From contig NZ_CP085636.1 of the NCBI RefSeq assembly GCF_027571385.1, positions 2,542,001 through 2,606,000 on the forward strand: a stretch of 64,000 bases of DNA. Direction: 5' to 3'. Source of the DNA: Shewanella sp. MTB7. GTDB taxonomy: Bacteria; Pseudomonadota; Gammaproteobacteria; Enterobacterales; Shewanellaceae. The notes beneath the pieces were generated by a model. The model saw only the letters and a list, made by a program, of their open reading frames with translations, did not search any database and had not been told where the DNA came from. Positions 46,383 through 56,096 of the stretch are shown here, piece by piece; within the stretch, counting starts at the first letter, position 1; each line of letters opens with the position of its first letter. A program made the position numbers and the translations under genes.

Positions 46383-46544
46383 TTAAAATCCATTTCATGT
46401 ATATACTTAGATTGTGTGTCTTTTGTCATGCTAGCACATTACACTCTGTTCCGCATTGCTAACAACTGCTTATATTATATTATTAAACTAAAGTCGTAGT
46501 GGGAAGTAAACCTTGTAAAGATCTGTATTGATAAGAACAGTGTC

Positions 46545-46572
46545 GTAACCCTGTAAGATAATACAGGGTTAC
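46545..46572 (+). promoter_or_regulatory. Lux box (LuxR operator) of the luxI-luxCDABEG operon
   Basis: A perfect inverted repeat with 11-base arms GTAACCCTGTA and TACAGGGTTAC around AGATAA. Its core CCTGTA-N6-TACAGG is the same as the V. fischeri lux box ACCTGTAGGATCGTACAGGT. Its centre is about 34 bases before a TATAGT -10 (46590-46595), placing it near -43 from transcription start and overlapping -35, as expected for LuxR class-II-type activation. Confidence 0.85.
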
Positions 46573-46589
46573 GAATTACTCATGATTGC

Positions 46590-46595
46590 TATAGT
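46590..46595 (+). promoter_or_regulatory. Candidate -10 of the luxI promoter
   Basis: TATAGT, with no good -35 of its own; the lux box occupies that position, as expected for an activator-dependent promoter. A start near 46602 would leave only about 14 bases of leader before the luxI ATG. Confidence 0.5.
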
Positions 46596-46615
46596 GATTT
46601 CCAAAGGGAGGTGGT

Positions 46616-47197
46616 ATGACTATCATTATAAAAAAATCAGAGTTCCTTACTATTCCAGATAGAGAATATATTGGTTTGTTGCGCTTGCGTTATCAAGTAT
46701 TTATTTTAAGATTGCAGTGGGAATTAACTTCAGGGCTAGGTATTGAATCAGACCAATATGATAATGCGGATGCTAAATATATATACGCTTGCGATAATAC
46801 TGATAAAGTTAACGGTTGTTGGCGCTTACTACCTACTACCGGAGACTACATGTTAAGAACGGTATTCTCAGAATTACTTGGTGATCAAGATGTTCCTAAT
46901 GACCCTACTATTGTTGAGTTAAGTCGATTTGCGGTTGAAAAACAGAGTTCAACAATGAATGGGGTAAGTAGTGAAATAACAATGAAACTTTTCGAAGCTA
47001 TATACACTTATGCGATAAGTAATGGGATAAAAGAATATGTTTCAGTGACATCCACAGCTATTGAAAGGTTTTTGAAACGAATTAAAATCCCTTGCCATCG
47101 TATTGGTGATCAACAGGTTCATTTACTAGGTTCAACCAAATCAGTTGTGTTATCTATGCCTGTTAATGATATTTTTAAAAAAGCAGTGATATATTAA
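46616..47197 (+). CDS. luxI: LuxI-type acyl-homoserine lactone synthase
   Basis: A 193-residue autoinducer synthase, the length of V. fischeri LuxI. The conserved residues are in order: Arg and Phe in LLRLRYQVFILRLQWEL (about 22-38), acidic residues in ESDQYDNADAKY, Arg in GCWRLLPTTGDYMLR (about 68-82), and VELSRFAVEK (about 100). It makes an acyl-homoserine lactone from SAM and an acyl-ACP in the cytoplasm. The ribosome-binding site GGGAGG precedes the ATG. It is the first gene of the lux operon and so gives positive feedback. The acyl chain cannot be read from sequence. Confidence 0.95.
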   Translation: MTIIIKKSEFLTIPDREYIGLLRLRYQVFILRLQWELTSGLGIESDQYDNADAKYIYACDNTDKVNGCWRLLPTTGDYMLRTVFSELLGDQDVPNDPTIVELSRFAVEKQSSTMNGVSSEITMKLFEAIYTYAISNGIKEYVSVTSTAIERFLKRIKIPCHRIGDQQVHLLGSTKSVVLSMPVNDIFKKAVIY

Positions 47198-47322
47198 TAA
47201 TGTGAAGCTAAAGGTTATATATTTATAGTCGTGTAGTCTTAGAATTGACGATGTGGAGTTAAATAGGTGGTTGGTGTAAATGAATCTAGGTGTTAACTAT
47301 TATGTAAATAAAGAGGTTGTCA
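47198..47322. other. luxI-luxC gap (125 bases)
   Basis: A+T-rich, without a hairpin terminator or a second lux box, so cotranscription of luxI and luxC is expected. A 34-residue ORF starting at 47280 overlaps the luxC start in another frame and is not convincing. Confidence 0.4.
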
Positions 47323-48762
47323 ATGACAAAATGTATTCCGATAATAATTGGTGGTGTAATTCAAGACGTTGTAGGTGGAAAAACTAAAGAGCTAACATTA
47401 AGTAATGAACAGAAGGTTTTCATTCCTGTTCTTGATAGTAATCATATTAATTTATTAATAGGAAGCAAAATAAAAATCAATCTAACATTAAATCAAATAA
47501 TTAATTTTCTATATACTGTTGGACAGCGTTGGAAGAGTGAAGAGTATGCTCGTCGCCGAACATATATTAGAAATTTAAAACAGTGCCTTGGGTATTCAAG
47601 TGAAATGGCAAAATTAGAAGCAAATTGGATTGCAATGTTGCTTTGCTCCAAAAGTGCTTTATATGACATTGTAAAATATGACTTAGGCTCGCTGCACATT
47701 ATTGATGAATGGATTGCTCAAGGAGAGTGCTATGTTAAAGCATTTCCCAAGGGGAAGTCTGTGCACTTATTGGCTGGTAATGTACCTCTGTCAGGAGTGA
47801 CTTCTATTCTTAGGGCTATTTTAACTAAAAACGAGTGCATTGTTAAAACATCTTCAGCAGATCCATTTACCGCTACGGCATTGATATCAAGCTTTATTGA
47901 CACTGATGCTGACCACCCTATAACTCGCTCTATGTCGGTGATGTATTGGTCGCATGATGAAGATATTTCTCTGCCAAAAATAATAATGAAACATGCTGAC
48001 GTTGTGGTGGCTTGGGGGGGAGATGAAGCTATTAAATGGGCTGTTAAGTATACACCAGCTAATATTAACATTCTAAAGTTTGGTCCGAAGAAAAGCATCA
48101 GTATTGTGGATAACCCAGAAGATATGATTATAGCGGCAACGGGTGTAGCTCATGATATTTGCTTTTATGATCAGCAAGCATGTTTTTCTACCCAGAATGT
48201 ATATTACATAGGAGATAAAATAAGTTTATTTATTGATGAACTTGAAAAACAGTTAACTCTTTATGAGAATATTTTACCAAAAGGTTTTCAAAGTTTTGAT
48301 GAGAGAGCTGTTTTTAGTTTAACAGAAAAAGAATGTTTATTTGCAGGGTATAAAGTGAAAAAGGGGATAAACCAAAGTTGGTTAATTGTTGAATCACCTT
48401 TAAATGCACTCGGTAGTCAACCTTTATCACGTTCTGTCTATGTTCATCATGTCTCAGAATTATCTGACATACTTCCTTTTATTAATGGGAGTACTACGCA
48501 AACAGTCTCGATAACTCCATGGGAATCCTCATTTAAATATAGAGATCAACTCGCTGAACGTGGTGTTCAGCGTATCGTTGAATCAGGTATGAATAATATA
48601 TTTAGAGTCGGTGGTTCCCATGATGGTATGCGCCCTCTTCAGCATTTAGTTAATTATATATCTCAAGAGAGGCCATCTGATTATACAACAAAAGATGTTG
48701 CTGTAGGAATAGAACAGACACGTTATTTACAAGAAGATAAGTTTTTAGTTTTTGTCCCATAA
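47323..48762 (+). CDS. luxC: Long-chain fatty acyl reductase of bioluminescence
   Basis: The NADPH-dependent acyl-CoA/acyl-protein reductase that makes the luciferase aldehyde from the LuxE-bound acyl group. I start at the ATG at 47323 (479 residues) because GAGG lies 7 bases before it; a TTG at 47317 in the same frame is unlikely. The active-site Cys is in [13 protein letters not shown] (residue 287), matching V. harveyi Cys286. The nucleotide-binding part includes [16 protein letters not shown], and a family block is [19 protein letters not shown] (about 148-166). Length agrees with LuxC (about 478-488). LuxC forms a complex with LuxD and LuxE. Confidence 0.95.
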   Translation: MTKCIPIIIGGVIQDVVGGKTKELTLSNEQKVFIPVLDSNHINLLIGSKIKINLTLNQIINFLYTVGQRWKSEEYARRRTYIRNLKQCLGYSSEMAKLEANWIAMLLCSKSALYDIVKYDLGSLHIIDEWIAQGECYVKAFPKGKSVHLLAGNVPLSGVTSILRAILTKNECIVKTSSADPFTATALISSFIDTDADHPITRSMSVMYWSHDEDISLPKIIMKHADVVVAWGGDEAIKWAVKYTPANINILKFGPKKSISIVDNPEDMIIAATGVAHDICFYDQQACFSTQNVYYIGDKISLFIDELEKQLTLYENILPKGFQSFDERAVFSLTEKECLFAGYKVKKGINQSWLIVESPLNALGSQPLSRSVYVHHVSELSDILPFINGSTTQTVSITPWESSFKYRDQLAERGVQRIVESGMNNIFRVGGSHDGMRPLQHLVNYISQERPSDYTTKDVAVGIEQTRYLQEDKFLVFVP

Positions 48763-48778
48763 TTTAAAAGGAAATCAT

Positions 48779-49705
48779 ATGGAATGCTCAAGTCTTTGCT
48801 TCGCGATAGATCATGTTATTCATCTTGATAATGATAAAGAAATCAGAGTTTGGGAGACGTTACCAAAAGATAATACTGAGTTAAGGAATAATACAATTCT
48901 TATCGCTTCAGGTTTTGCTCGAAGAATGGATCATTTTGCAGGTTTAGCTGAATATCTATCAAGCAATGGTTTTCATGTTATTCGTTATGACTCACTTCAT
49001 CATGTTGGCTTGAGTAGCGGAAATATTAATGAGTTTTCAATGTCGATTGGTAAAGATAGTTTGCTTATCGTAATCGAATGGCTTAAGGGGCGTAATATTA
49101 ATAAGTTAGGTTTGATTGCTGCAAGCCTATCTGCTCGTATTGCATATGAAATAGCAAGTGAAGTAGATTTATCTTTTTTAGTGACAGCTGTTGGGGTTGT
49201 AAATTTGAGAGATACATTAGAAAGATCACTCAAGTATGATTACTTACAATTAAATATTGAAGACTTACCTGAAGATCTAGATTTTGAAGGTCATAATTTG
49301 GGCTCTAAAATTTTTGTGACTGATTGTTTTAAACATAATTGGGACACGTTAGAGTCAACAAAAAGTAAAATGAAAGATTTAAACATTCCATTTATTGCAT
49401 TTACTGCTAATAACGATGATTGGGTTAAACAATCTGAAGTGTTGGAGGTGATGGGTTGTATTACGTCTAAAAAATGCAAACTTTACTCCTTAATTGGCAG
49501 TTCCCACGATTTAGGTGAAAATCTTGTAGTACTAAGAAATTTTTATCAATCAGTGACTAAGGCTGCAATATCTTTGGATAATGGATCAGTAGATCTAAAT
49601 GTTGAAATTATCGAACCAGGGTTTGAAGTGTTAACGAGTGTCACAGTACAAGAGCGAAGATTAAAAAATAAAATTGAAAATGAATTTCTAGAGTTGATGA
49701 ATTAA
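48779..49705 (+). CDS. luxD: Acyl-ACP thioesterase/acyltransferase of bioluminescence
   Basis: The serine esterase that diverts tetradecanoyl groups from acyl-ACP to free fatty acid for the luminescence aldehyde. Start at 48779 (AAGGA 7 bases upstream), 308 residues, as in LuxD of other species (about 305). The nucleophile lies in IAASLSARIAYE (Ser116), the counterpart of V. harveyi Ser114; the oxyanion/early motif is IASGFARRMDHFAGLAEYLS (about 42-61) and the catalytic His is likely in GSSHDLGEN near the end. It follows luxC by 16 bases. Confidence 0.95.
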   Translation: MECSSLCFAIDHVIHLDNDKEIRVWETLPKDNTELRNNTILIASGFARRMDHFAGLAEYLSSNGFHVIRYDSLHHVGLSSGNINEFSMSIGKDSLLIVIEWLKGRNINKLGLIAASLSARIAYEIASEVDLSFLVTAVGVVNLRDTLERSLKYDYLQLNIEDLPEDLDFEGHNLGSKIFVTDCFKHNWDTLESTKSKMKDLNIPFIAFTANNDDWVKQSEVLEVMGCITSKKCKLYSLIGSSHDLGENLVVLRNFYQSVTKAAISLDNGSVDLNVEIIEPGFEVLTSVTVQERRLKNKIENEFLELMN

Positions 49706-49742
49706 TAGCCATATCCCGTGATATCAAATAAAGGAAAATATT

Positions 49743-50807
49743 ATGAAGTTCGGAAATATTTGTTTTTCATATCAGCCACCTGGTGAGACTCATAAACAGG
49801 TAATGGATCGTTTTATTCGACTTGGTGTTGCTTCGGAAGAGCTTGGTTTCGATACATACTGGACTCTTGAGCACCATTTTACAGAGTTTGGTCTTACAGG
49901 TAACCTTTTTGTTGCTGCAGCAAATCTACTTGGCCGAACTAGCACATTGCAAGTAGGAACTATGGGCGTAGTACTGCCTACGGCTCATCCAGTTCGTCAA
50001 TTAGAGGATGTGTTGTTATTGGATCAAATGTCTAAAGGTCGCTTTAACTTTGGCGTTGTCCGAGGTTTGTATCATAAAGATTTTCGAGTATTTGGCGTCA
50101 ACATGGAAAATTCACGTGGGATAACTCAAAACTTCCATAAAATGATCATAGATGGCGTAAAGACAGGAAGAGTAAGCTCTGATGGAGAGCATATTGAATT
50201 TCCTGAAGTTGAGGTTTATCCAACAGCTTATTCGAAGGAGATTGCAACGTGTATGACTGCTGAATCAGCCAGTACAACGGAGTGGTTAGCTGAACGTGGA
50301 TTGCCAATGGTGCTTAGTTGGATAATTGGAACCAACGAGAAAAAGGCACAAATGGATCTTTATAATGAGATTGCGACAGAGCATGGTCATGATATTACTA
50401 AGATTGACCATTGTATGACATTTATATGTTCTGTTGATAAAGATAGTAATAAGGCCCGTGAAATATGCCGTGCTTTCCTAGCTAATTGGTATAACTCTTA
50501 TGTTAATGCCACCAATATATTCAATGATAGCAACCAAACTCGTGGTTATGACTATCATAAAGGTCAATGGCGAGATTTTGTATTAAAAGGTCACACAAAT
50601 AGTAGAAAGCGTGTTGATTACAGTTATGAAATTAACCCTGTAGGTACACCTGAAGAGTGTATTACCATTATACAACGTGATATTGATGCCACAGGAATCA
50701 CTAATATTACCTGTGGTTTTGAAGCAAATGGTAGTGAAGATGAAATTGTGGATTCTATGGGGCGCTTTATGACTCAGGTGGCTCCTTTTTTGAGAAAACC
50801 TAGCTAA
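49743..50807 (+). CDS. luxA: Bacterial luciferase alpha subunit
   Basis: The catalytic subunit of the FMN-linked luciferase (TIM-barrel flavin monooxygenase), which oxidises FMNH2 and a long-chain aldehyde with O2 and emits blue-green light. 354 residues, as in V. harveyi LuxA (355). The catalytic His44 is in [10 protein letters not shown] (residues 41-50). The FMN phosphate-binding region includes [20 protein letters not shown], with Arg107 in VVRG. The mobile loop near residues 260-290 is present ([20 protein letters not shown]). GGAAAAT-type site before ATG. It pairs with LuxB. Confidence 0.97.
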   Translation: MKFGNICFSYQPPGETHKQVMDRFIRLGVASEELGFDTYWTLEHHFTEFGLTGNLFVAAANLLGRTSTLQVGTMGVVLPTAHPVRQLEDVLLLDQMSKGRFNFGVVRGLYHKDFRVFGVNMENSRGITQNFHKMIIDGVKTGRVSSDGEHIEFPEVEVYPTAYSKEIATCMTAESASTTEWLAERGLPMVLSWIIGTNEKKAQMDLYNEIATEHGHDITKIDHCMTFICSVDKDSNKAREICRAFLANWYNSYVNATNIFNDSNQTRGYDYHKGQWRDFVLKGHTNSRKRVDYSYEINPVGTPEECITIIQRDIDATGITNITCGFEANGSEDEIVDSMGRFMTQVAPFLRKPS

Positions 50808-50846
50808 TCATTAATATATTTAGTTAAATATAGTAAGGAACACACT

Positions 50847-51830
50847 ATGAAATTTGGATTGTTTTTCCTCAATTTTCAGCTCGATGGTATGACGTCAGAA
50901 GAAACCTTAGATAATATGGTTAATACAGTCTCTCTTGTAGATTCTGAAGAATATCATTTCGATACAGTTTTCATCTATGAACATCACTTTTCTAAGAACG
51001 GCATTATAGGTTCTCCTATTACAGCTGCAGGTTTTTTACTTGGGATGACTAATAAACTGCATATTGGTTCTCTTAATCAAGTGATTACAACTCATCACCC
51101 AGTGCGTGTAGCTGAGGAGTCAAGTTTATTAGATCAGATGTCTGAAGGTCGTTTTATTCTTGGTATCAGTAATAGTGAAAATGACTTTGAGATGGATTTT
51201 TTCAAGCGTCAACGTTCATCTCGACAGCAACAATTTGAAGCCTGTTATGACATCATTAATGATGCGTTGACGACTGGCTATTGCCATCCTCAAAATGATT
51301 TTTATGATTTTCCAAAAGTGTCAATCAATCCACATTGCTTTAGTGAAGGAGGTCCTAAACAATATGTTACTGCAACAAGTAAAAGTGTCGTTGAGTGGGC
51401 AGCAAAGAAAGCACTACCTTTGACTTTTAAATGGGATGATAGTCTTGTAGATAAAGAAAGTTATGCAGTGCTGTATAATAAAGTTGCTATGGAGCATGGC
51501 ATTGATACTTCAAGTGTGGAACATCAACTTACGGTTATTGTTAATTTGAATTCTGACGGTAATGTAGCTCGTGAGGAGGCTAAGGAGTATTTAAAGAATT
51601 ACATTTTAGAAACATATCCAGATATTGATCATGTTACTAAATTAAATTCAATTATTAGTGAGAATGCTATTGGTACTGATGATGATTATTATGCACCTAT
51701 TAAATTAGCCGTTGATAAGACTGGTGTTAAAAATATTTTGTTATCATTTGAATCTATGAAAGAACATTGTGATATTAAAGGTGTGATTAATATGGTAAAT
51801 GAAAAAATTGCTAGTAATATTAAGGCGTAG
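50847..51830 (+). CDS. luxB: Bacterial luciferase beta subunit
   Basis: Structural partner of LuxA, homologous to it but lacking the active-site loop; 327 residues, as in V. harveyi LuxB (324). It has the common N-terminus [40 protein letters not shown] with the His equivalent to LuxA His44/45, and [20 protein letters not shown]. The beta subunit has no catalytic site of its own but is required for activity and stability. It starts 39 bases after luxA with AAGGA upstream. Confidence 0.97.
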   Translation: MKFGLFFLNFQLDGMTSEETLDNMVNTVSLVDSEEYHFDTVFIYEHHFSKNGIIGSPITAAGFLLGMTNKLHIGSLNQVITTHHPVRVAEESSLLDQMSEGRFILGISNSENDFEMDFFKRQRSSRQQQFEACYDIINDALTTGYCHPQNDFYDFPKVSINPHCFSEGGPKQYVTATSKSVVEWAAKKALPLTFKWDDSLVDKESYAVLYNKVAMEHGIDTSSVEHQLTVIVNLNSDGNVAREEAKEYLKNYILETYPDIDHVTKLNSIISENAIGTDDDYYAPIKLAVDKTGVKNILLSFESMKEHCDIKGVINMVNEKIASNIKA

Positions 51831-51918
51831 TATTTGTTAGTTTTTAAATAGTGGTAAGAATGTATTTGTCTGCCGCTATTTAAAGCTTTATTAATGATTT
51901 CGATAATTCAGGTTGTAT

Positions 51919-53049
51919 ATGAATACTCAATACATGGTTGAAAAACATCAAGTTATAGTAAGCTCAGAAATCGATGATCTTATATTCATGAGTAATCCAA
52001 ATGAATGGTCATTTGAAGAGCAAAAAGAGATTCAAGATAAACTTATCCTTCAAGCATTTAACTATCATTATAATAGGAATGAAGATTATAGGAACTATTG
52101 CATTACACAGCATGTTAATGAAAATATCACTTCAATTGATGATATTCCTGTATTCCCAACATCTGTTTTTAAATATATAAAATTACATACAGCTAGAGAG
52201 CGTGAGATTGAGAATTGGTATACAAGTAGCGGTACAAACGGTATGAAAAGTCATATTGCTCGCGATCGGCTAAGTATTGAACGATTACTTGGTTCAGTTA
52301 ATTTTGGAATGAAGTATGTTGGTAATTGGTTTGAGCATAAAATGGAGTTGGTGAATCTTGGTCCTGATCGTTTTAACACTAATAATGTATGGTTTAAGTA
52401 TGTGATGAGTTTGGTTGAGCTTCTTTATCCAACTGAATTTACAGTAGATGATGATATTATCAATTTTGAAAAAACAATGCATCACTTGTTTCGTATTAAT
52501 AGCACGACAAAAGATATCTGTTTAATCGGTCCTCCTTACTTTATTTATCTTTTATGTCAGTATATTAAAAAAAATAATATTATTTTTAATGCTGGGGGAC
52601 GATTATATATTATCACTGGTGGTGGTTGGAAATTAAATCAAAATGAGTCTTTAAATCGTGATGATTTCAATCAAATGTTGATGGAAACATTTCATCTTCA
52701 CGATATAAATCAAATTAGAGATACCTTTAATCAAGTTGAGTTAAATACATGTTTTTTTGAAGACGAATATCAACGAAAGCATGTTCCTCCATGGGTATAT
52801 GCTCGCGCTCTTGATCCTGTAACATTACTACCAGTTGCTGATGGTGAACAAGGATTATTGAGTTACATGGATGCATCATCAACAGGATATCCAGCTTTTA
52901 TTGTAACAGATGATATTGGCATCATTCATCATGTTAAAAGCCCTGATCCTTACCCTGGAACAAAAGTTGAAATAGTGAGGAGATTAAATACACGTGCACA
53001 GAAGGGATGTGCACTCTCTATGACGAAGGCTATTAAAGTAAATGGTTAA
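51919..53049 (+). CDS. luxE: Acyl-protein synthetase (fatty acid activation) of bioluminescence
   Basis: ATP-dependent enzyme that activates the fatty acid from LuxD as acyl-AMP and transfers it to its own cysteine before handing it to LuxC. Started at the ATG at 51919 (AGG 6 bases upstream), 376 residues; the frame could extend to a TTG at 51913. The acyl-accepting Cys is residue 364 in [14 protein letters not shown], the same number as in V. fischeri LuxE. The adenylating motif is [18 protein letters not shown] (about 97-114). Its stop overlaps an ATG (TAATG), although luxG probably starts 18 bases later. Confidence 0.96.
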   Translation: MNTQYMVEKHQVIVSSEIDDLIFMSNPNEWSFEEQKEIQDKLILQAFNYHYNRNEDYRNYCITQHVNENITSIDDIPVFPTSVFKYIKLHTAREREIENWYTSSGTNGMKSHIARDRLSIERLLGSVNFGMKYVGNWFEHKMELVNLGPDRFNTNNVWFKYVMSLVELLYPTEFTVDDDIINFEKTMHHLFRINSTTKDICLIGPPYFIYLLCQYIKKNNIIFNAGGRLYIITGGGWKLNQNESLNRDDFNQMLMETFHLHDINQIRDTFNQVELNTCFFEDEYQRKHVPPWVYARALDPVTLLPVADGEQGLLSYMDASSTGYPAFIVTDDIGIIHHVKSPDPYPGTKVEIVRRLNTRAQKGCALSMTKAIKVNG

Positions 53050-53066
53050 TGCGATATGGTGGATAT

Positions 53067-53777
53067 ATGAAGATGAAATGTAACATATCAAGGATAGAGT
53101 CAACAAATAACAATATATATAAAATATATATTAAACTTCAACAACCTATTAGTTTTAAAGCTGGACAGTATATATATGTTTATTTAAATGATAGCAAGAA
53201 ACAACCATTCTCGATTGCTAGCTGTCCTACAGACAATAGTATGATTGAATTACATATTGGTAGTTCTAATAAAAACTGCTCTTTAGATACGATGGAATTC
53301 TTCGTTGATGCTTTAATGCACAATAGTACTATTGTAATTGATGCTCCACATGGAGAAGCATGGCTACGTGATGACAGTAACAAACCAATATTATTAATTG
53401 CTGGTGGCACTGGCTTATCTTATATCAACAGTATTCTTAGAAACTGTTTAAATCGAAGCTTCACTCAACCTATTTATGTTTATTGGGGGGTAAAAAATAG
53501 TGGTTTTCTGTATGCTGACGATGAACTGCAAGCATTATCTTACAAATACAGTAACTTAAAATATGTACCTGTGGTTTTAGAAGATGATGAAGATACGTGG
53601 TTAGGCAAGAAAGGAACCGTCATTGATGCCGTAATGGATGATTTTACCGTTCTTACTCTTTTTGATATATATGTCTGTGGGCCTAATCTGATGACAAAGG
53701 CGGCAAAAGAGCAATTAGTTGCAAAAAGAAATGCGAATTTAGATCAAATGTTTTCCGATGCTTTTGCATATATGTAG
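53067..53777 (+). CDS. luxG: NAD(P)H-flavin reductase of the lux operon
   Basis: Fre-family reductase that supplies FMNH2 to luciferase. Start chosen at 53067 (GGTGG upstream; MKMKCNISRIESTNNNIYKI aligns with the LuxG/Fre N-terminus), 236 residues. The flavin-binding motif is KKQPFSIASCPT (about 49-60) and the nucleotide site is LLIAGGTGLSYINSIL (about 109-124), with a C-terminal YVCGPNLMTKAAKEQL. Last gene of the operon; no terminator is obvious before the convergent GST gene. No luxF or rib genes follow. Confidence 0.95.
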   Translation: MKMKCNISRIESTNNNIYKIYIKLQQPISFKAGQYIYVYLNDSKKQPFSIASCPTDNSMIELHIGSSNKNCSLDTMEFFVDALMHNSTIVIDAPHGEAWLRDDSNKPILLIAGGTGLSYINSILRNCLNRSFTQPIYVYWGVKNSGFLYADDELQALSYKYSNLKYVPVVLEDDEDTWLGKKGTVIDAVMDDFTVLTLFDIYVCGPNLMTKAAKEQLVAKRNANLDQMFSDAFAYM

Positions 53778-53836
53778 TATTTTTGAACTGAGTATAGCGT
53801 CATTAAATCGCGGATTATATCCTAAGAAAAATAGAT

Positions 53837-54514
53837 TTAATCAATGTGAATCTTAGAACTTAAGGATTTGCTAAATACAAACTCCTCTTCATTATCGAGC
53901 CAGAGTGGATATTTCATCATTATGTTGATAAAAGAGGTACTTGATAGATGTTTGGCAAGCCACCTTCGCACATTTGGGCAAGGAGATGCGTCGAACCAGG
54001 TTTTATCCACATGGGCAAACTGTCGTACGAATGGGTAGATAGCATAGTCGGCGATACACGCTGTATGACTAAGTAAGTTATTGTGTTTCGTCAAAAAGTT
54101 TTCCAGTTGGGAGATAAACATCATGCCCTGATCGCGATAATGAGTTTGAGTGAATTCAGGGTATCTGTCAGCATATTTGTACCTGTCTAACCAAGGCTTA
54201 AACTCATGATCATTATTGCTGATTAAGCTCATGGCCACCGCTTGTAACTCCGGCTGCTTGGCGAGTAATAGGTCCCTAGGGTCGTTTTGCATTAAAGCCC
54301 AACGCATAATATCGATACTCTCATCAATCACTTGGTTATCTGCAGTGATGAGTATCGGCACGGTCCCCTTTGGAGATGCATTTAACAGGTGTGGAGGTTT
54401 ATTTTTAAGCATAATCTCCCTTAACATGACTTGAGTGCTGGATAGATAAATAGCAAGTCGAGCACGCATGGCATAGGGACAGCGTCTAAAAGAGTAGAGA
54501 GTGGCTAAAGACAT
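53837..54514 (-). CDS. Glutathione S-transferase family protein (Grx2-like N-terminus)
   Basis: A 225-residue cytosolic protein with a GST/thioredoxin fold. The ATG at 54514 is used because MSLATLYSFRRCPYAMRARL is the typical start; the frame extends to 54577 with an unlikely tail. The N-terminal CPYAMRARLAIY resembles glutaredoxin-2-type GSTs, followed by PKGTVPILITADNQVIDESI (the cis-Pro loop and glutathione gamma-Glu site, about 49-68) and a C-terminal helical domain (about 85-210). It could act as a thiol transferase or glutathione-dependent oxidoreductase. Physiological substrate unknown. It is convergent with luxG and divergent from trhO. Confidence 0.88.
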   Translation of the reverse strand: MSLATLYSFRRCPYAMRARLAIYLSSTQVMLREIMLKNKPPHLLNASPKGTVPILITADNQVIDESIDIMRWALMQNDPRDLLLAKQPELQAVAMSLISNNDHEFKPWLDRYKYADRYPEFTQTHYRDQGMMFISQLENFLTKHNNLLSHTACIADYAIYPFVRQFAHVDKTWFDASPCPNVRRWLAKHLSSTSFINIMMKYPLWLDNEEEFVFSKSLSSKIHID

Positions 54515-54734
54515 GGTTTTCTCTGGTGAGCAGCTTGAATTCGATACTATGTTGTGGTTTTTTTTATCAAAAAACAATTAAGATTTAATAACCTTACTTT
54601 TTATCTCTGTTTATTTTATGGTGACCCATGTAAGATTCTCGCTGTTTTTTGCGAGCCAGCTCACTATTTGGGTTGGTTTACCATTGAGTCAATATGCACT
54701 GGAGATTAAGCTCCAGCAAGCAGTAGAGGTTAGT

Positions 54735-55730
54735 ATGTCCCAAGTTGTTGTTTGTGCCCTTTATAAGTTTGTTTCCCTTCCTGGTTTTGAATTGATCCAG
54801 AAGCCCCTATTAACCGAAATGGAAAAATCAGGCATTAAAGGCACCTTGTTGTTGGCTAACGAAGGGATAAATGGTACGGTTGCAGGCTCACAAAAGGCAA
54901 TTGATAACTTGCTTAGTTGGCTGGCCGAACAACCAAGTCTTGATAATATAGTGCATAAGTTTTCGTTTGATGCAACCATGCCTTTTTACCGTACTAAGGT
55001 AAAACTAAAAAAAGAGATCGTGACCATGGGAGTAGAGGGAATTGATCCCCTGAAAGTGGTTGGCACTTATGTTAAGCCCAAAGATTGGAATGCGCTCATT
55101 TCAGATCCAGAGGTGTTACTGGTCGACACCCGTAATGAATATGAAGTGAAGATAGGGACCTTTAAAAATGCTGTCGATCCTAAGACCGACACATTTCGTG
55201 AATTTCCAGCTTATGTAAAAGAACATCTCGATCCTGCGAAACATAAAAAAGTGGCCATGTTTTGTACTGGCGGGATCCGCTGTGAAAAATCCACCGCTTA
55301 CCTTAAGGAGCAGGGTTTTGATGAGGTTTATCACCTTGAAGGTGGCGTGCTTAAGTATCTTGAAGAGGTTAAGCAGGAAGAGAGCTTGTGGCAAGGTGAG
55401 TGTTTCGTGTTTGATAATAGGGTTGCCGTTAACCATAATCTGGAAAAAGGTCAATATGATCAATGTAACGCGTGTCGTATGCCGATAACAGAGATTGAGC
55501 AAACCAGTGAGGCATTTGTTCAGGGTGTGAGTTGTCCTTATTGTATCGATACTATTTCAGATAAACAGCGTCAACGCTTTGAAGAACGCGAGCGCCAAAT
55601 GCAACTGGCAGATATACGTGGTGAGGCTCATATCGGTAGCGATGTCGGTGTGGTGATTCAAAACCGCCGAGAGTACAAAGAAAACCTTAAGAAAGCACAG
55701 CTTAAGGTTAATATAAAAAATAGAAATTAG
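54735..55730 (+). CDS. trhO: tRNA uridine(34) hydroxylase TrhO (YceA), rhodanese-like
   Basis: Prephenate-independent, oxygen-dependent hydroxylase forming 5-hydroxyuridine at the wobble position of tRNAs. Start at 54735 (AGAGG 6 bases upstream) gives 331 residues beginning [20 protein letters not shown]; the frame opens further upstream (54618) but with unrelated sequence. An N-terminal UPF0176 domain (about 1-95, [18 protein letters not shown]) is followed by the rhodanese domain with the active-site Cys in [20 protein letters not shown] (about residue 178). Near the C-terminus, CNACRMP and CPYC may bind zinc. Length fits E. coli YceA (350). Confidence 0.93.
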   Translation: MSQVVVCALYKFVSLPGFELIQKPLLTEMEKSGIKGTLLLANEGINGTVAGSQKAIDNLLSWLAEQPSLDNIVHKFSFDATMPFYRTKVKLKKEIVTMGVEGIDPLKVVGTYVKPKDWNALISDPEVLLVDTRNEYEVKIGTFKNAVDPKTDTFREFPAYVKEHLDPAKHKKVAMFCTGGIRCEKSTAYLKEQGFDEVYHLEGGVLKYLEEVKQEESLWQGECFVFDNRVAVNHNLEKGQYDQCNACRMPITEIEQTSEAFVQGVSCPYCIDTISDKQRQRFEERERQMQLADIRGEAHIGSDVGVVIQNRREYKENLKKAQLKVNIKNRN

Positions 55731-55820
55731 TGAGTTGGATGTTGAAATGGCGTCTATACTCATTTGGTAATAAGAGATTTATTGATCCTGTATCGGGCGA
55801 TTAATACTTCAATGCTGTTG

Positions 55821-55848
55821 AAAAAGCCGTCTTTGACGGCTTTTTTTT
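55821..55848 (+). terminator. Rho-independent terminator after trhO
   Basis: AAAAAGCCGTC pairs with GACGGCTTTTT around the loop TTT and is followed by further T's. The trhO stop is about 90 bases upstream. Confidence 0.92.
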
Positions 55849-56096
55849 GTTTCTGTCATTGAATAATTTTCTCTTTATTTTATCCATTTTCAAGCTCATC
55901 AATTTACTTCCCAATTGAGTATTCTTAGTTATTAATATTTAACTATTTATATTTTTGTCATGGGTATCTTTTTTATTTTTACTCTTTGCGTTCTATTTTT
56001 CAGAATATTCTAAATAGTATTTGTGAATTTACAAATTTAATAATGGATGTAGTTTTGTTCAAAGAAACAACAAAAATAATTAAATAGGAATAGATA
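55849..56096. other. Region upstream of the porin gene
   Basis: A+T-rich, no coding frame. It contains the inverted repeat ATTTGT-GAATTT-ACAAAT (56019-56036), which includes the shared AATTTACAAA motif, and the palindrome AGAATATTCT (56002-56011). Confidence 0.5.
56019..56036 (+). promoter_or_regulatory. Candidate operator ATTTGTGAATTTACAAAT before the porin gene
   Basis: Perfect 6-base arms with a 6-base spacer; its AATTTACAAA part (56026-56035) recurs at 58602-58611 and 58701-58710 around the LysR gene and transport operon. A common regulator is plausible. Confidence 0.45.

Noticed and set aside
46509..46532. Possible second, weak lux box upstream of luxI (CTTGTAAAGATCTGTAT)
   Set aside because: Only the left half resembles a lux box; the right arm is not complementary.
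47280..47384. 34-residue ORF between luxI and luxC
   Set aside because: It overlaps the luxC start in another frame, and its composition ([11 protein letters not shown]) is that of an out-of-frame reading of luxC.
47730..48098. Minus-strand ORF of 122 codons
   Set aside because: Antisense of luxC, which contains its conserved active-site residues.
55116..55502. Minus-strand ORF of 128 codons
   Set aside because: Antisense of trhO, which has full family motifs.
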